Positions 35,018 to 45,288 of a stretch of 64,000 nt of DNA are shown here, piece after piece (the stretch's first letter is position 1; every line of letters starts with the position of its first letter). A program made the position numbers and the translations under genes. A model generated the notes under the pieces. It searched no databases. It saw nothing but the letters and a program-made list of their open reading frames with translations, and was not told the DNA's origin. The stretch is taken from assembly GCA_028284925.1 (NCBI GenBank), contig JANQQT010000093.1, positions 1 through 64,000 on the forward strand, read 5' to 3'. Source of the stretch: Phycisphaeraceae bacterium (GTDB lineage Bacteria > Planctomycetota > Phycisphaerae > Phycisphaerales > Zrk34).

Positions 35018-36049
35018 ATGCGGCATTTCGTCACCAGCGTATCGATCTCAGTCCTGACAACTGTCATAGGTCTTGCGACAAACGCCGCCCCACTCACCCC
35101 CCTACCGCAAGGACATGGAATTTCGGCGAATTTCCTCAATGACAAGAATATCGCGAAAGATAAGTCAGTGCTCTTGGCTGAGCAATTCGATGGGAAGAGT
35201 GTTGCATCCCTAAAGAAATTATGGACAAGCGTCTCCAATCGTGACGGTACCGTCGTTAAACTTATGCCTGGCGGAGCGAGCAAATCGTCCAAACAATTCC
35301 TTCAACTCACAGCCACGGTCCCCCAAAACACTGGCGGCCATCTATATACCCGTTCACCAAAACCGGTCGACAAGGCGTTCGCACGCTTCTATGTTCGGTT
35401 TCCCAAGCAGAAAAACAATTACATCCACCACTTCGTTCACTTCGGTGGATACAACCCTTCCACGCCGTGGCCGCAGGGCGGAGCGGGCACGAAGCCGCGC
35501 GGCGATGATCGAATCACCGTAGGAATCGAGCCTTATGGAAAATCAGGTAAATTCAATGCGCCGGGCGCATGGAATTTCTACGCCTACTGGTACGAGATGA
35601 AAGTCTCAGCCAGGAATAAATACTGGGGAAATGGATTACATCCTGTCACGCCGCAGATCGTACCGACCGACCGCTGGCAATGCGTGGAATTCATGATCAA
35701 ACTCAACACCCCCGGAAAGCGTAACGGAGAATTGGCACTTTGGCTGGATGGCAAGCTGGTTGCCCACTTTTTGAAGGGTGTCCCACGCACAAGGTGGACA
35801 GGCATGGGATTTACGCTATTGGATGCCAAGAGTGTTCGTCAGAACCCACAGAAACGCGTGGAGCGCTTCGAAGGCTTTGATTTCCGAACAACAAGCAAGC
35901 TCAAGATCAACTTCTTCTGGCTTTTACACTACGTCACTGACTCCGCCTATCGACGCAACGGTGTCGCCAATGCCCCGAAACACAACCACGTTCATTTCGA
36001 CAACATTGTCATCGCGACAAAGTACATCGGCCCCATCAAATCCAATTAA
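35018..36049 (+). CDS. Secreted beta-sandwich protein, polysaccharide lyase-like
   Basis: The protein is 343 aa with an N-terminal signal peptide (VSISVLTTVIGLATNA). The remainder has a jelly-roll-like beta pattern with aromatic repeats: FARFYVRFPKQKNNYIHHFV, HFGGYNPSTPWPQGGAGTK, WNFYAYWYEMKVS and LKINFFWLLHYVTD. The strand order and the concave-face residues resemble polysaccharide lyase or concanavalin-type carbohydrate-binding folds. I cannot name the family or the substrate. The neighbours give no support for any pathway. A GAGG site lies about nine bases upstream of the ATG. Confidence 0.6.
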   Translation: MRHFVTSVSISVLTTVIGLATNAAPLTPLPQGHGISANFLNDKNIAKDKSVLLAEQFDGKSVASLKKLWTSVSNRDGTVVKLMPGGASKSSKQFLQLTATVPQNTGGHLYTRSPKPVDKAFARFYVRFPKQKNNYIHHFVHFGGYNPSTPWPQGGAGTKPRGDDRITVGIEPYGKSGKFNAPGAWNFYAYWYEMKVSARNKYWGNGLHPVTPQIVPTDRWQCVEFMIKLNTPGKRNGELALWLDGKLVAHFLKGVPRTRWTGMGFTLLDAKSVRQNPQKRVERFEGFDFRTTSKLKINFFWLLHYVTDSAYRRNGVANAPKHNHVHFDNIVIATKYIGPIKSN

Positions 36050-36244
36050 GCAGCATGGGTAGACGAACGGATAGTCTAATTCACAGTTAATCCTTCATAT
36101 CGGCATCAGTTGTGCAATGAAAGTCGAATCAGTGTAAAATCATCGCCCGCAACCCCGACTGGCACCTCTGATAAATCCCAAGGTGTCGAAGCGACCATAG
36201 ACGACCCCGCCCTCACAAGGCGGTATTTGAGGCTGAATATCAAT

Positions 36245-38122
36245 ATGACAGACCAAGCACCGAATGAAATGGCCGACGCTCAGCATGATCCGAAGGTCGA
36301 AGCCGATCGTAAACTGATTGTTGACGCGAAGGCAAAGGGCAAGGCCGCGACGGCAGGCGCTTACATCAAACTCTCCGGCCCCGGATGGCTTCAATCGGCC
36401 ATTACGCTGGGCGGTGGTTCGCTGGCGGGGTCGCTTTATCTGGGCGTCATTGGTGGCTATCAGATGCTATGGCTTCAACCGATCATGATGATTCTGGGAA
36501 TCGTCATGCTCTCCGCGATTGCGTATGTAACACTATCTACCGGTCAGAAGCCGTTTGGGGCGATCAATCAGCACGTCAGCCCGGTGCTTGGATGGGGATG
36601 GCTTATTGCGGCGATGTTGGCGAATCTGGTTTGGGCGATGCCACAGTTCTCGCTCGGGACGGCCGCCCTTGGTCAAAACCTTGCGCCGGACATTTTTGGA
36701 GGTGGAGGCAAGTACCTCGCGGTAGCACTCTTATTTATCATTGGTAGTGTGGTGGTATGGTGCTACGACTCAGGAGGCTGGGGTGTAAAAGCATTTGAAA
36801 TCATCCTCAAAATTATGGTTGCAGTTGTGGTGTTGTCGTTCTTTGGTGTTGTCGCCACCATGGCATTCAAGGGCGATGGACTGGGATGGGGCGCCATTTT
36901 CTCCGGATTCATTCCCGACTTCTCTTTGCTTTCGGAACCTGCGGATGAATTCAAAACTCTCTTGAGTCAGACGGATCACGCGGATTACTGGAGGGAGAAA
37001 ATTCTTGGCACACAACGTGACCGAATGGTGACCGCGGCTGCGACTGCCGTCGGCATCAACATGACCTTCCTTCTCCCCTATTCCATGCTGAGAAAAGGCT
37101 GGAACAAGGACTTTACGGGACTGGCGACATTCGACCTGTCTACCGGACTGTTTATTCCCTTCATTCTTGCAACCAGTTGTGTCGTCATCGCGTCCGCATC
37201 TCAGTTCCACGGCAAATATGACCTTGGTCTTCTCGGTGAGGGGGAACGAACAAAGTCCACGCTCTCACTTCTTGGCAATTACGAAAAGAATACGTATGGC
37301 CTCGTCAAGAAAATCAAGAAAGATCAGGCAGGCAAGGATGCGGACGCCGAAGCAATAAAGAAGGTCATCAAAGGACTTGAGGAAGGCCAGAAAGCACACG
37401 ATAAAAAAGTTGCAGATGCCCTTAACGCTTTGAAAGGCAGGAATAAGGATGACAAGAGTGCCGCCTTAAAGGCCCGACTTGCGGATCCGGACCTAGGGTT
37501 GGGGCTTGGACCGATGGACGCTGAAGCAGCCAAACTCAAGACTATTGACAAAAAACTCGCCGCCATGCTTGTTCCCAGGGACGCCTTTATTCTCGCCGAT
37601 TCTCTTGAGAATCTGACGGGTAAGGGAGTGTCCCAGTTTGTCTTTGGTATAGGCGTTGTCGGAATGGCGATTTCCACCATTATCATCCTTATGCTCATCA
37701 ACGGCTTTTGCTTGACAGAAATGCTAGGAGCGCCATCGCGAGGAACAGTTCACCGAATCGGTTCCATTCTACCAGGCATCACCGGAGCACTCGGTTTCCT
37801 GCTCCTCTGGGTACACAACGATGTGAAATTCTGGCTAGCCGTGCCAACCAGCGTCTTTGGAATGGTCCTTCTGCCTATCGCCTACATCACATTCTTCTTC
37901 ATGATGAACAGCAAGAGCTTGCTGGGTGAACACTTGCCCAAGGGCAACAAGCGTATCGCCCTCAATCTCATTATGGTCCTAGCCATTGTGGCCGCGAGCA
38001 TAGGTGCAGGTTGGAGTATTTGGGCGAAGGCTGGCTGGGTTGGCGTTGGTGGCGTCGCAATCTTTGTTGCTCTTACTTTGGCGATTAGACCAACTTCAAA
38101 TCGAAAAACTCATCCTGATTGA
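36245..38122 (+). CDS. Nramp-superfamily membrane transporter with soluble insertion
   Basis: The protein is about 625 aa with about eleven transmembrane helices. The start KLSGPGWLQSAITLGGGSLAG matches Nramp helix 1, but the DPGN metal motif is replaced by LGGGS, and the usual MPH motif of helix 6 is LLPYSM. Canonical Mn/Fe ligands are therefore missing and another substrate is likely; Mg-type and non-metal relatives are known in this superfamily. A charged, Lys/Ala-rich insertion of about 110 residues (KKIKKDQAGKDADAEAIKK and following), probably a coiled coil, separates two helices. I chose the ATG at 36245 over a TTG at 36110. The gene converges with alr, leaving 15 bp. Confidence 0.8.
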   Translation: MTDQAPNEMADAQHDPKVEADRKLIVDAKAKGKAATAGAYIKLSGPGWLQSAITLGGGSLAGSLYLGVIGGYQMLWLQPIMMILGIVMLSAIAYVTLSTGQKPFGAINQHVSPVLGWGWLIAAMLANLVWAMPQFSLGTAALGQNLAPDIFGGGGKYLAVALLFIIGSVVVWCYDSGGWGVKAFEIILKIMVAVVVLSFFGVVATMAFKGDGLGWGAIFSGFIPDFSLLSEPADEFKTLLSQTDHADYWREKILGTQRDRMVTAAATAVGINMTFLLPYSMLRKGWNKDFTGLATFDLSTGLFIPFILATSCVVIASASQFHGKYDLGLLGEGERTKSTLSLLGNYEKNTYGLVKKIKKDQAGKDADAEAIKKVIKGLEEGQKAHDKKVADALNALKGRNKDDKSAALKARLADPDLGLGLGPMDAEAAKLKTIDKKLAAMLVPRDAFILADSLENLTGKGVSQFVFGIGVVGMAISTIIILMLINGFCLTEMLGAPSRGTVHRIGSILPGITGALGFLLLWVHNDVKFWLAVPTSVFGMVLLPIAYITFFFMMNSKSLLGEHLPKGNKRIALNLIMVLAIVAASIGAGWSIWAKAGWVGVGGVAIFVALTLAIRPTSNRKTHPD

Positions 38123-38137
38123 ACAGAGCTACTCGGT

Positions 38138-39373
38138 TTAATTGCCGACACTTGCCCGAGTCGCCACGCGGCCAGGCGTCACCGGCAATGTCACGACATG
38201 ACATGGTTTGCCTGTTTCTCCGTCGGGCGTCACAAATCGTCGTGCGGTACGTCCGCCCAATCGGCATAGCAGTTCGTACATGCTCGTCCCCGCCGCTTCC
38301 GCCACACGCGGCACTGAGTTAACTGCCGAAGCATCGTCGGCAATCAACTCCACATCCGTACCCACATCCGCATGCGGAAGGTCGGACAGATCAATAATAA
38401 CTTGATCCATATTGACCTGTCCGCGCACTGGTGCCTCTTCTAGCTTGAGTCCCACACGCACAATCCCCTTGTTAGACAACCCCAAAGGGTACCCATCGGC
38501 ATACCCCACTGGAACCAAACCCAACCGACTTGGACGTTCGGATACCCAGGTGCCGCCATATCCTACAGGTTTTCCCGCTCCGACTTCCAACGTATGGACA
38601 ATTCGACTTGTCCAACGCACAGCAGGTCTTAAGCTTGGCAGATTACCCAGTGCTGTTTGGCCGATAAACTCGTCGGACCCGAAACCAAACATCCCCAACC
38701 CGATTCGCGCCATCGCCTTGTGGTAGCGTCTGTCCCGTAATACGCCAAATGTTCCGGTGAAATGTACGGCGACGTCTTCACCAATCAAACCAGCATGACG
38801 AAACAGCAATTCATCCAGTCGATTCAACTGCACATCGCAAAAGGCGGATTCATCGTTTGGCCTGGCGGTATGGGTATATAACCCGGCAAGTTTGACATGA
38901 CGCAACTCCGCTACCGTCACCAGCAATTCCGCCACTTCATTGGAAGGCACGCCACCACGACTCAACCCGGTATCGACCATTAAGTGAATGGGCACGGTAC
39001 ATCCGAATTGCCTCCCTGTTTTGTCAATTCTTCTCAATTGACGCACATCGTGCACGGATAGATGCAGTTTACCCGACACCAATGATCGATACATCACATC
39101 TGACCGATCAATTTCATCCACTGGCATCAATACCAAAAATTCCATAGCCACCCCCGCCTTCACAAGCTCTCGGGCCTGATCCAGACTATATACCGCCCCC
39201 ATTCTTACACCCACCGATTCCAGTTTCTTGGCAATTGGAACAGCCCCCAACCCATACGCATCCGCCTTTAACACCGCACATAATTCACAATCCTGCCCCA
39301 GAAAAGACTGCCAGGATCTAGCGTTCGATTCCACCGCGACCAGATCAATCTGAATCAAACTTGTATGGTCCAT
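38138..39373 (-). CDS. alr: Alanine racemase
   Basis: The protein is about 411 aa. The PLP Lys is Lys36 in AVLKADAYGLG, and the second catalytic base, Tyr, lies in PVGYADGYPLGLSN. Further matches are VDTGLSRGG, RIGLGMFG and GQVNMDQVIIDL. It interconverts L- and D-alanine for peptidoglycan. Planctomycetes do make peptidoglycan, so the gene is expected. AAGGA precedes the ATG at 39373; a longer frame to 39409 adds 12 residues without site. Confidence 0.95.
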   Translation of the reverse strand: MDHTSLIQIDLVAVESNARSWQSFLGQDCELCAVLKADAYGLGAVPIAKKLESVGVRMGAVYSLDQARELVKAGVAMEFLVLMPVDEIDRSDVMYRSLVSGKLHLSVHDVRQLRRIDKTGRQFGCTVPIHLMVDTGLSRGGVPSNEVAELLVTVAELRHVKLAGLYTHTARPNDESAFCDVQLNRLDELLFRHAGLIGEDVAVHFTGTFGVLRDRRYHKAMARIGLGMFGFGSDEFIGQTALGNLPSLRPAVRWTSRIVHTLEVGAGKPVGYGGTWVSERPSRLGLVPVGYADGYPLGLSNKGIVRVGLKLEEAPVRGQVNMDQVIIDLSDLPHADVGTDVELIADDASAVNSVPRVAEAAGTSMYELLCRLGGRTARRFVTPDGETGKPCHVVTLPVTPGRVATRASVGN

Positions 39374-39626
39374 CCGCGATCTTCCTTGATCCACAACTCT
39401 AAATCGCAATCCGCCGGTCCGCCGTGACCCGGCCTTGTTCCAACGCCGTTCCTATCCTACGATTCGGCAATTGTAGTGTCATAAAATAAATCCTTTTTTG
39501 TAAGGAGTCGTCGCGTTTTTTTCAGTTGAGGGTTTTTGCGCCGAAAACGTCGTTGCTCAACCTGTTCAGCAACTACGCCTTCCGCGCCAAGCCCTTGGCT
39601 GGTCACAACAACTGACGAAATTCATA

Positions 39627-40988
39627 ATGAGCGATATTTTTGATCTCGACCAGAGTTTCGAGTCTCTTGGGTTGAATCCGGATGTATTGGCAGGCATTGA
39701 AGAAGCTGGATTCCAACACCCCACGGTCATTCAATCTACACTTATCCAACCCATCCTTGCCGGCAAAGATGTCTTAGGCCAGGCCAAGACAGGATCAGGC
39801 AAGACGGCAGCATTCAGCCTTCCTCTTCTTCACATGGCCAATAAGGATAACGGAATACAGGGACTGGTTCTCGCACCAACACGTGAATTGGCGATGCAGA
39901 TAGTCACCGAGATCCATGACTTGGGCAAACACACGTCAATCCGTGCCATTGCGGTTACGGGAGGGGCATCCTACAAAAGCCAGATAAACAAAATCGCACG
40001 CAGCGAAGGGCAAATCATCGTCGGAACACCCGGCCGCGTCATGGACCTGCATGGCAAAGGCCACCTACCTTACGACAAAATTAAGTGGGCCGTTCTGGAC
40101 GAGGTCGATCGTATGCTCGATATCGGATTCCGAGACGATATCAAAAAGATCCTCGGCAGAATCCGCCATGAACACCAGACGATCTTTGTCTCGGCGACTA
40201 TCAGCGAAGAAATCGAACGCCTGGGTCGAAATTTCATGAAAGAGGATGCCGAAAAAATCTGCACAGTTGCAGATTCACTGACGGTAAACGCGGTTGTACA
40301 AAAGTACGTTCCCGTTCAACCCTGGGATAAACGCCGCATGCTTAAACATCTTCTTACTCACGAAGAAGCGGCACTCACGGTGGTTTTCTGTCGCACCAAG
40401 CGCACGGTGGCGAAAGTCACCTCCTTCCTTAACCGAAACAAGATTGAATCATTTGAGATTCACGGCGACCTTCCACAGGGGAAGCGTAATCGAATCATGA
40501 AGCAGTTGCGGGCGGGAAACCTTGAAGTACTCGTCGCGTCCGACCTTGCATCACGAGGGTTGGACGTCGAAGGCATTACCCACATTATTAATTTCGACCT
40601 TCCCGATGATCCTGAAGTGTACGTACATCGCATCGGGCGTACCGCCCGCGCAGGACGATCCGGAACAGCCTGGTCGTTCGTAGAACCGGACCAGGGTCAG
40701 TTGCTTACGGAAATCGAAAAACTCACCTCTGTTCACATTGAGAAGTTGGATTACCCTGACTTCAAACCCACCGAGCAACCGGAGAACTGGAAACCGGAAG
40801 ATCGAGGCGGTCGCAAGACTCCGCCGCCACCGGTTGCCCCTGAAAGAACCAATCGATTTGAAGCGGAAAAAGTTAAGGTGAATCAAGAAGGCAAGGTCGA
40901 CGCCAGTATGTTCCCCTCGGGAATCGTGCCAAAATCCGGCCCGAAGAAATCACTCGGATCCAGATTCAGGACAAAACGAGGTCGCTAA
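39627..40988 (+). CDS. DEAD-box ATP-dependent RNA helicase (DEVD variant)
   Basis: The protein is 453 aa. All helicase motifs are present: Q motif (FQHPTVIQ), motif I AKTGSGKT, Ia PTRELA, TPGR, motif III SAT, V ASRGLD, VI HRIGRTARAG. Motif II reads DEVD rather than DEAD, an accepted variant. The C terminus is a basic, Lys/Arg/Pro-rich tail (PPPPVAPERTNRFEAEK) that probably binds RNA. Such enzymes act in ribosome assembly, cold response and mRNA decay. It has no operon partner. No strong ribosome site is visible before ATG, but the start fits the family. Confidence 0.95.
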   Translation: MSDIFDLDQSFESLGLNPDVLAGIEEAGFQHPTVIQSTLIQPILAGKDVLGQAKTGSGKTAAFSLPLLHMANKDNGIQGLVLAPTRELAMQIVTEIHDLGKHTSIRAIAVTGGASYKSQINKIARSEGQIIVGTPGRVMDLHGKGHLPYDKIKWAVLDEVDRMLDIGFRDDIKKILGRIRHEHQTIFVSATISEEIERLGRNFMKEDAEKICTVADSLTVNAVVQKYVPVQPWDKRRMLKHLLTHEEAALTVVFCRTKRTVAKVTSFLNRNKIESFEIHGDLPQGKRNRIMKQLRAGNLEVLVASDLASRGLDVEGITHIINFDLPDDPEVYVHRIGRTARAGRSGTAWSFVEPDQGQLLTEIEKLTSVHIEKLDYPDFKPTEQPENWKPEDRGGRKTPPPPVAPERTNRFEAEKVKVNQEGKVDASMFPSGIVPKSGPKKSLGSRFRTKRGR

Positions 40989-41061
40989 AATTCGCTGCCC
41001 GTCGTAGCGTGCGACGACGCCAACTCGCCATTTCTCACGTCCTGCATTATCATGAACCAAC

Positions 41062-42207
41062 ATGAAACGCGTCGTCCTCATCACCGGGCACTACTATCAG
41101 AGTAAGCGTAAGGCAGGATTTCACTGGCTGGCCGATGCGTTTCACAGCCGCGGCGACGAAATTCTTTTTTTGACCGCCCCTATTTCGACGCTTTCCCGCA
41201 TCAAACGAGACTTTCGATTCGATTATCCGATCAGGGAACAGGCGAACCGCCTCCTGGAGATTCACCCACGCCTGTTCTCCTATATACACTATACACCTTT
41301 TCATCCCGCAAATTTAAGGCTCCGGCTCTTCAACCATCTCGCATCATCAATCTGGCGAAAGTACGATCTCTTTTCACTCGGAGCAGCGGCCGGATTCATT
41401 GCCTCTTCTGATGTGATTATTTTTGAATCCACTCCTGCCCTTCTTCTCTTTGATCGCTGTAAGAAATTGAACCCCCATGCCCGTTATGTTTACCGCGTCT
41501 CGGATGATCTTCGCCTTCTCAAGAACCACGATGTCGTACTTCAGGTCGAATCTCGAATTGCAAAACAATTCAATCTGATTTCTGTACCAAGTAAGGCCAT
41601 CTTAGATAAGTTCAGAAACGTCGATATGGCCCGGCTGCAACCTCATGGCATACAGCAAGAACGTTTTGACCGCCCAAGCGTCAGCCCTTACGACAACGAT
41701 TTCGACATTCAGTGCGTGTTTGCCGGCAACTCTCACTTTGACGACAATTTTCTCCATCACGCCGTCATGGCCAAACCCACATTCGCATTTCATATCATCG
41801 GAAACGTCGGCCCGCTACCCAACACACCCAATCTCTTCCGCTATGGTGAGCTGACATTTGACCAGACCATTCCATACATCAAGCATGCTGACATCGGTCT
41901 CCAAATTCGTTCGTATCAACCGAATATCGAATCGCTCACAGACAGTCTGAAAGTTATGCAGTATACCTATTGCCGGCTTCCCATTGTCGCCCCGGATTTC
42001 CTCCGATCTGAACGTCCTAACTTGATCACCTATCAACCAGACAAACCCAAGTCGATCGCGTCGTCTCTCGACGCCGCAGCCCAATTTCCACGAAATTCAA
42101 TCGATCCCTCATCCGTGCGATCATGGAACCAACTTGCCTCCGAACTAGCAGACGATGAAGGAACCCCGTCCGGCCAACACCAGGCCAATTCCTTGACACT
42201 TGCTTAG
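41062..42207 (+). CDS. GumK-like glycosyltransferase
   Basis: The protein is 381 aa of the GT-B type. The N terminus VVLITGHYYQSKRKAGFHWLA followed by GDEILFLTAPISTLSRIKRD resembles GumK (GT70), a glucuronosyltransferase of xanthan synthesis. In the C-terminal half FHIIGNVGPLP and YIKHADIGLQIRSYQPN...DSLKVMQYTYCRLPIVAPD form the sugar-nucleotide binding site. It likely adds a sugar to a membrane-bound intermediate of an exopolysaccharide. No other polysaccharide genes are near. It converges with plsC, leaving 11 bp. Confidence 0.75.
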   Translation: MKRVVLITGHYYQSKRKAGFHWLADAFHSRGDEILFLTAPISTLSRIKRDFRFDYPIREQANRLLEIHPRLFSYIHYTPFHPANLRLRLFNHLASSIWRKYDLFSLGAAAGFIASSDVIIFESTPALLLFDRCKKLNPHARYVYRVSDDLRLLKNHDVVLQVESRIAKQFNLISVPSKAILDKFRNVDMARLQPHGIQQERFDRPSVSPYDNDFDIQCVFAGNSHFDDNFLHHAVMAKPTFAFHIIGNVGPLPNTPNLFRYGELTFDQTIPYIKHADIGLQIRSYQPNIESLTDSLKVMQYTYCRLPIVAPDFLRSERPNLITYQPDKPKSIASSLDAAAQFPRNSIDPSSVRSWNQLASELADDEGTPSGQHQANSLTLA

Positions 42208-42218
42208 CCTCGGCCATT

Positions 42219-42923
42219 TCATACCTGGTCATCTCGTTCGCCCCGACCAAGCTTAATGCGCAATTCATCACGTAACTCAATCACCGTATTCTTCAAGTGA
42301 TTCAATGCCCCCTTGGTTCCCATGGCTATTAGATCTTCAGCAGGAATCGCTTCACCCACAAGTGACCCCGAACGACCGGTCAGCCTCGGCCCTTTCGCTC
42401 CGATCGGCCAAGCCTCATACAAACCATCCACTGCCACCGGAACGACCGTCGGCTTGGCACGACGAATCAAGAGCATCACACCTTCCTGAAATTCGTGAAT
42501 CTCGCCATCTTCCGACCTCGACCCTTCCGGAAAAATCAACATTGTACGACCAGCCCTCAACACATCGATCGCCATTCGTAACGCCCGGACATCCCCACGT
42601 TCCTGATCTACCGGAATAGCATTGACGGTTCGAATCAATAACCCAAACACCGGATTATCGAAAAGCGTTGCCCGAGCCAGACTGAAAAACTGTCGCCCCC
42701 ACACGATTGATCCCAACGCAGCCAAGTCCAGAAATGACTGGTGATTGCTCACCAACAATACCGGTCCGTCCTGTGGAATCCGCTGTGCGCCCCACCAGCG
42801 ATGCCTGTAAAAAACCACAATTAGCAGGACAAGCAACATCCGGGCAATCTCCCACCACAACACTTGCAGCCAAAATGGCTTGTAGTTAGATCGCTCTCTA
42901 TTCTTGCCCTTATTCTCACTCAT
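42219..42923 (-). CDS. plsC: 1-acyl-glycerol-3-phosphate acyltransferase
   Basis: The protein is 234 aa. The acyltransferase motif NHQSFLDLA carries the catalytic His and Asp, and FPEGSRSEDG is the glycerophosphate-binding block. A membrane segment lies near the N terminus (MLLVLLIVVFYRH). It adds the second acyl chain to make phosphatidic acid. The start overlaps the cmk stop by four bases, and cmk-plsC pairs are common in several phyla. Confidence 0.93.
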   Translation of the reverse strand: MSENKGKNRERSNYKPFWLQVLWWEIARMLLVLLIVVFYRHRWWGAQRIPQDGPVLLVSNHQSFLDLAALGSIVWGRQFFSLARATLFDNPVFGLLIRTVNAIPVDQERGDVRALRMAIDVLRAGRTMLIFPEGSRSEDGEIHEFQEGVMLLIRRAKPTVVPVAVDGLYEAWPIGAKGPRLTGRSGSLVGEAIPAEDLIAMGTKGALNHLKNTVIELRDELRIKLGRGERDDQV

Positions 42924-43627
42924 TCATCGACTCCTACACCTATCTCAGCCCTAGCCCGCTTCGTCATCAACTCCACCACCTCGTCCAAACTCATATCGGA
43001 TGAATCAATCCGCTCGGCATCCTCCGGGCACATCAACGGTCCATCGGTACGCGTCGAATCACGCTCATCCCGATGCACAATCCGATGTAATATCTTTTCC
43101 TCGTCCACATTGGTCCGCCCTGCCGCCCGTAACTGGTCCGCCCTGCGTCTCGCCCGTACCTCGGGAGATGCATCCAGATAAAACTTAATCGTAGCGTTCT
43201 CGAATACTACGCTTCCCTGATCACGTCCCTCTGTCACCAGGCGAGGATGCTCCTTCCCAATCCATCGCTGCGCTTTAACCAGCACGCGCCTCACTCGGGA
43301 ATTCCCTGCTACCAGACTGACATTCGCCGTGACATCTGCGTCCCTTAATCGATGCGATACATCTACACCATCAACCTTCAAACGTGGAGGATCAGTCCCC
43401 CAGTTAAATCCGATATGCATCCCCTCAGCCAAGGCTCCTACGGCATCCGAATCCTCCGCATCAATCCCCGCGTCAATGACTGCCGCCGCCACGCCCCGGT
43501 ACATCGCGCCGGTATCCAGAAAGTCCACACCAAGCGCTCCGGCCACGCGACGTGCAACGGTAGACTTTCCTGCGCCCGCCGGGCCATCAATCGTCACAAT
43601 CAAAGGCATGTCACCTGAAACACTCAT
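42920..43627 (-). CDS. cmk: Cytidylate kinase
   Basis: The protein is about 235 aa. The P-loop is GPAGAGKSTVARR, followed by FLDTGAMYRGVA, the substrate Arg-rich part LVTEGRDQGSVVF and RARRRADQL. It phosphorylates CMP and dCMP. I start at the ATG at 43627; an ATG at 43609 immediately before IVTIDGPAG is also possible. The frame continues upstream without a good start. It is coupled to plsC by a four-base overlap and lies about 110 bp from eno. Confidence 0.93.
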   Translation of the reverse strand: MSVSGDMPLIVTIDGPAGAGKSTVARRVAGALGVDFLDTGAMYRGVAAAVIDAGIDAEDSDAVGALAEGMHIGFNWGTDPPRLKVDGVDVSHRLRDADVTANVSLVAGNSRVRRVLVKAQRWIGKEHPRLVTEGRDQGSVVFENATIKFYLDASPEVRARRRADQLRAAGRTNVDEEKILHRIVHRDERDSTRTDGPLMCPEDAERIDSSDMSLDEVVELMTKRARAEIGVGVDE

Positions 43628-43735
43628 CGAAGTCAGATCCAAGGAATTCTCGCGCCAATCAATCCCGTAGCATTCACGAACAACGCCCACCGAGATCAAC
43701 CGATGGGCGCTGAGTTGATTTAGCCGGTATCAAGA

Positions 43736-45025
43736 TCATCCTTTATTCCACATGTCACCACCGTAAACAGCCGAGTCGCCCAGATCATCCGCAATTCGAA
43801 GCAACTGATTGTACTTTGCATTTCGATCGGATCGGCAGGGAGCCCCCGTCTTTATCTGCCCGCAATTCGTGGCCACTGCCAGATCGGCAATAGTCGAATC
43901 CTCACTCTCACCCGATCGGTGACTCAGTACGGCGGAGTAGCCATTGCGAATCGCCATATTCACTGCTTCAAACGTCTCACTAAGCGTACCAATCTGGTTC
44001 ACCTTGACCAGAATCGCATTGGCGGTGTCGCTATCAATACCCTTCTTGAGGAATTTGGAATTCGTGACAAACAAGTCATCACCCACCAGCTGCACTTTAT
44101 CGCCAATCTTGTCTGTCAGCTTTTTCCAGCCCTTCCAGTCATTCTCATCCAAACCGTCCTCAATCGATCGAATCGGATACCGATCACACCAATCCGCCCA
44201 ATAGTCGACCATATAGTCGCTCTTAACTACCTTTTTCGGATTGGACTTGAAGAACTTATATCCCTTCTTGGAGGCATCCCACATCTCGCTGGTGGCCGGG
44301 TCCAACGCCACAAACACCTGTTTACCAAAGGTATACCCCGATGCGTCCACAGCTTCTTCAATCACCCTCAGCGCGTCTTCGTTGTCCTTCAAATCCGGTG
44401 CAAACCCACCTTCATCCCCCACTGCCGTGGAAAGACCACGTTTCGTCAGCACTTTCTTCAACGCGTGATAAATCTCAACACCGCACCTCAATGCATCATG
44501 AAAGCTCTTAAATCCCCATGGCTGAATCATGAACTCCTGAAAATCCACGTTGTTATCCGCATGACTACCGCCGTTAAGGATATTCATCATCGGAACAGGC
44601 ATGGTTTTGGCGCCCGTACCGCCGAGGTATCGATAAAGGGGCAACCCCGATCCTTCCGCGGCAGCATGCGCCACCGCCATCGACACGCCCAGCAACGCGT
44701 TGGCACCCAACTTCTTCTTATTCGAAGTGCCATCCAATTCGAGCATGATTGAATCGATCGCTTCCTGCTCTCGCGCATCAATACCAACCAATTTCGGTCC
44801 GATCACATCATTCACATTCTTTATGGCCTTCGACACGCCTTTACCCACCCACTTCTTGCCCCCATCACGCATTTCCCACGCTTCATGCTCTCCGGTCGAC
44901 GCTCCTGAGGGTACGATTGCCCGTCCCAGAGTATCACCGCTCAGAGCAACCTCGACCTCAACCGTAGGATTACCCCGACTATCAAGCACCTGGCGACCAA
45001 AAACGTCAACAATATCGAAAGCCAT
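43736..45025 (-). CDS. eno: Enolase
   Basis: The protein is 429 aa, the usual length. The N-terminal cap has [19 protein letters not shown]; the catalytic Glu is in [11 protein letters not shown], the catalytic Lys in [12 protein letters not shown], and [14 protein letters not shown] is the signature. It converts 2-phosphoglycerate to phosphoenolpyruvate. GAGAGGA precedes the ATG. It is read with cmk and plsC on the minus strand, divergent from the rhodanese-like lipoprotein. Confidence 0.98.
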   Translation of the reverse strand: MAFDIVDVFGRQVLDSRGNPTVEVEVALSGDTLGRAIVPSGASTGEHEAWEMRDGGKKWVGKGVSKAIKNVNDVIGPKLVGIDAREQEAIDSIMLELDGTSNKKKLGANALLGVSMAVAHAAAEGSGLPLYRYLGGTGAKTMPVPMMNILNGGSHADNNVDFQEFMIQPWGFKSFHDALRCGVEIYHALKKVLTKRGLSTAVGDEGGFAPDLKDNEDALRVIEEAVDASGYTFGKQVFVALDPATSEMWDASKKGYKFFKSNPKKVVKSDYMVDYWADWCDRYPIRSIEDGLDENDWKGWKKLTDKIGDKVQLVGDDLFVTNSKFLKKGIDSDTANAILVKVNQIGTLSETFEAVNMAIRNGYSAVLSHRSGESEDSTIADLAVATNCGQIKTGAPCRSDRNAKYNQLLRIADDLGDSAVYGGDMWNKG

Positions 45026-45288
45026 GCATATGTCCTCTCTTGATTTTCTGATTGACCAACACCCTCAGTCCGCCATCCAGACCCCGCCATTTCGTTTGCG
45101 ATTGTACCCATCATTCACTACCGGTCAAAACCGCTTCCTTCCCCGAGGATTCGACCATAATTCACAACCGTCCAGCATTGATTTGTACTCCAATTCTGCA
45201 AGAATACTCTCAATTCAGTAAGAGTTTGAACAAAAAATCGCCACAAACACCTCCATACTTGAAATCTAAGATCTCAGAGGAAACGCCC

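Noticed and set aside
40996-41016. Possible hairpin GTCGT...ACGAC after the helicase gene.
   Set aside because: No T run and a long loop; not supported as a terminator.
43919-44752. A 277-codon open frame on the plus strand.
   Set aside because: It is antisense to eno; composition is low-complexity His/Arg-rich, typical of a shadow frame.
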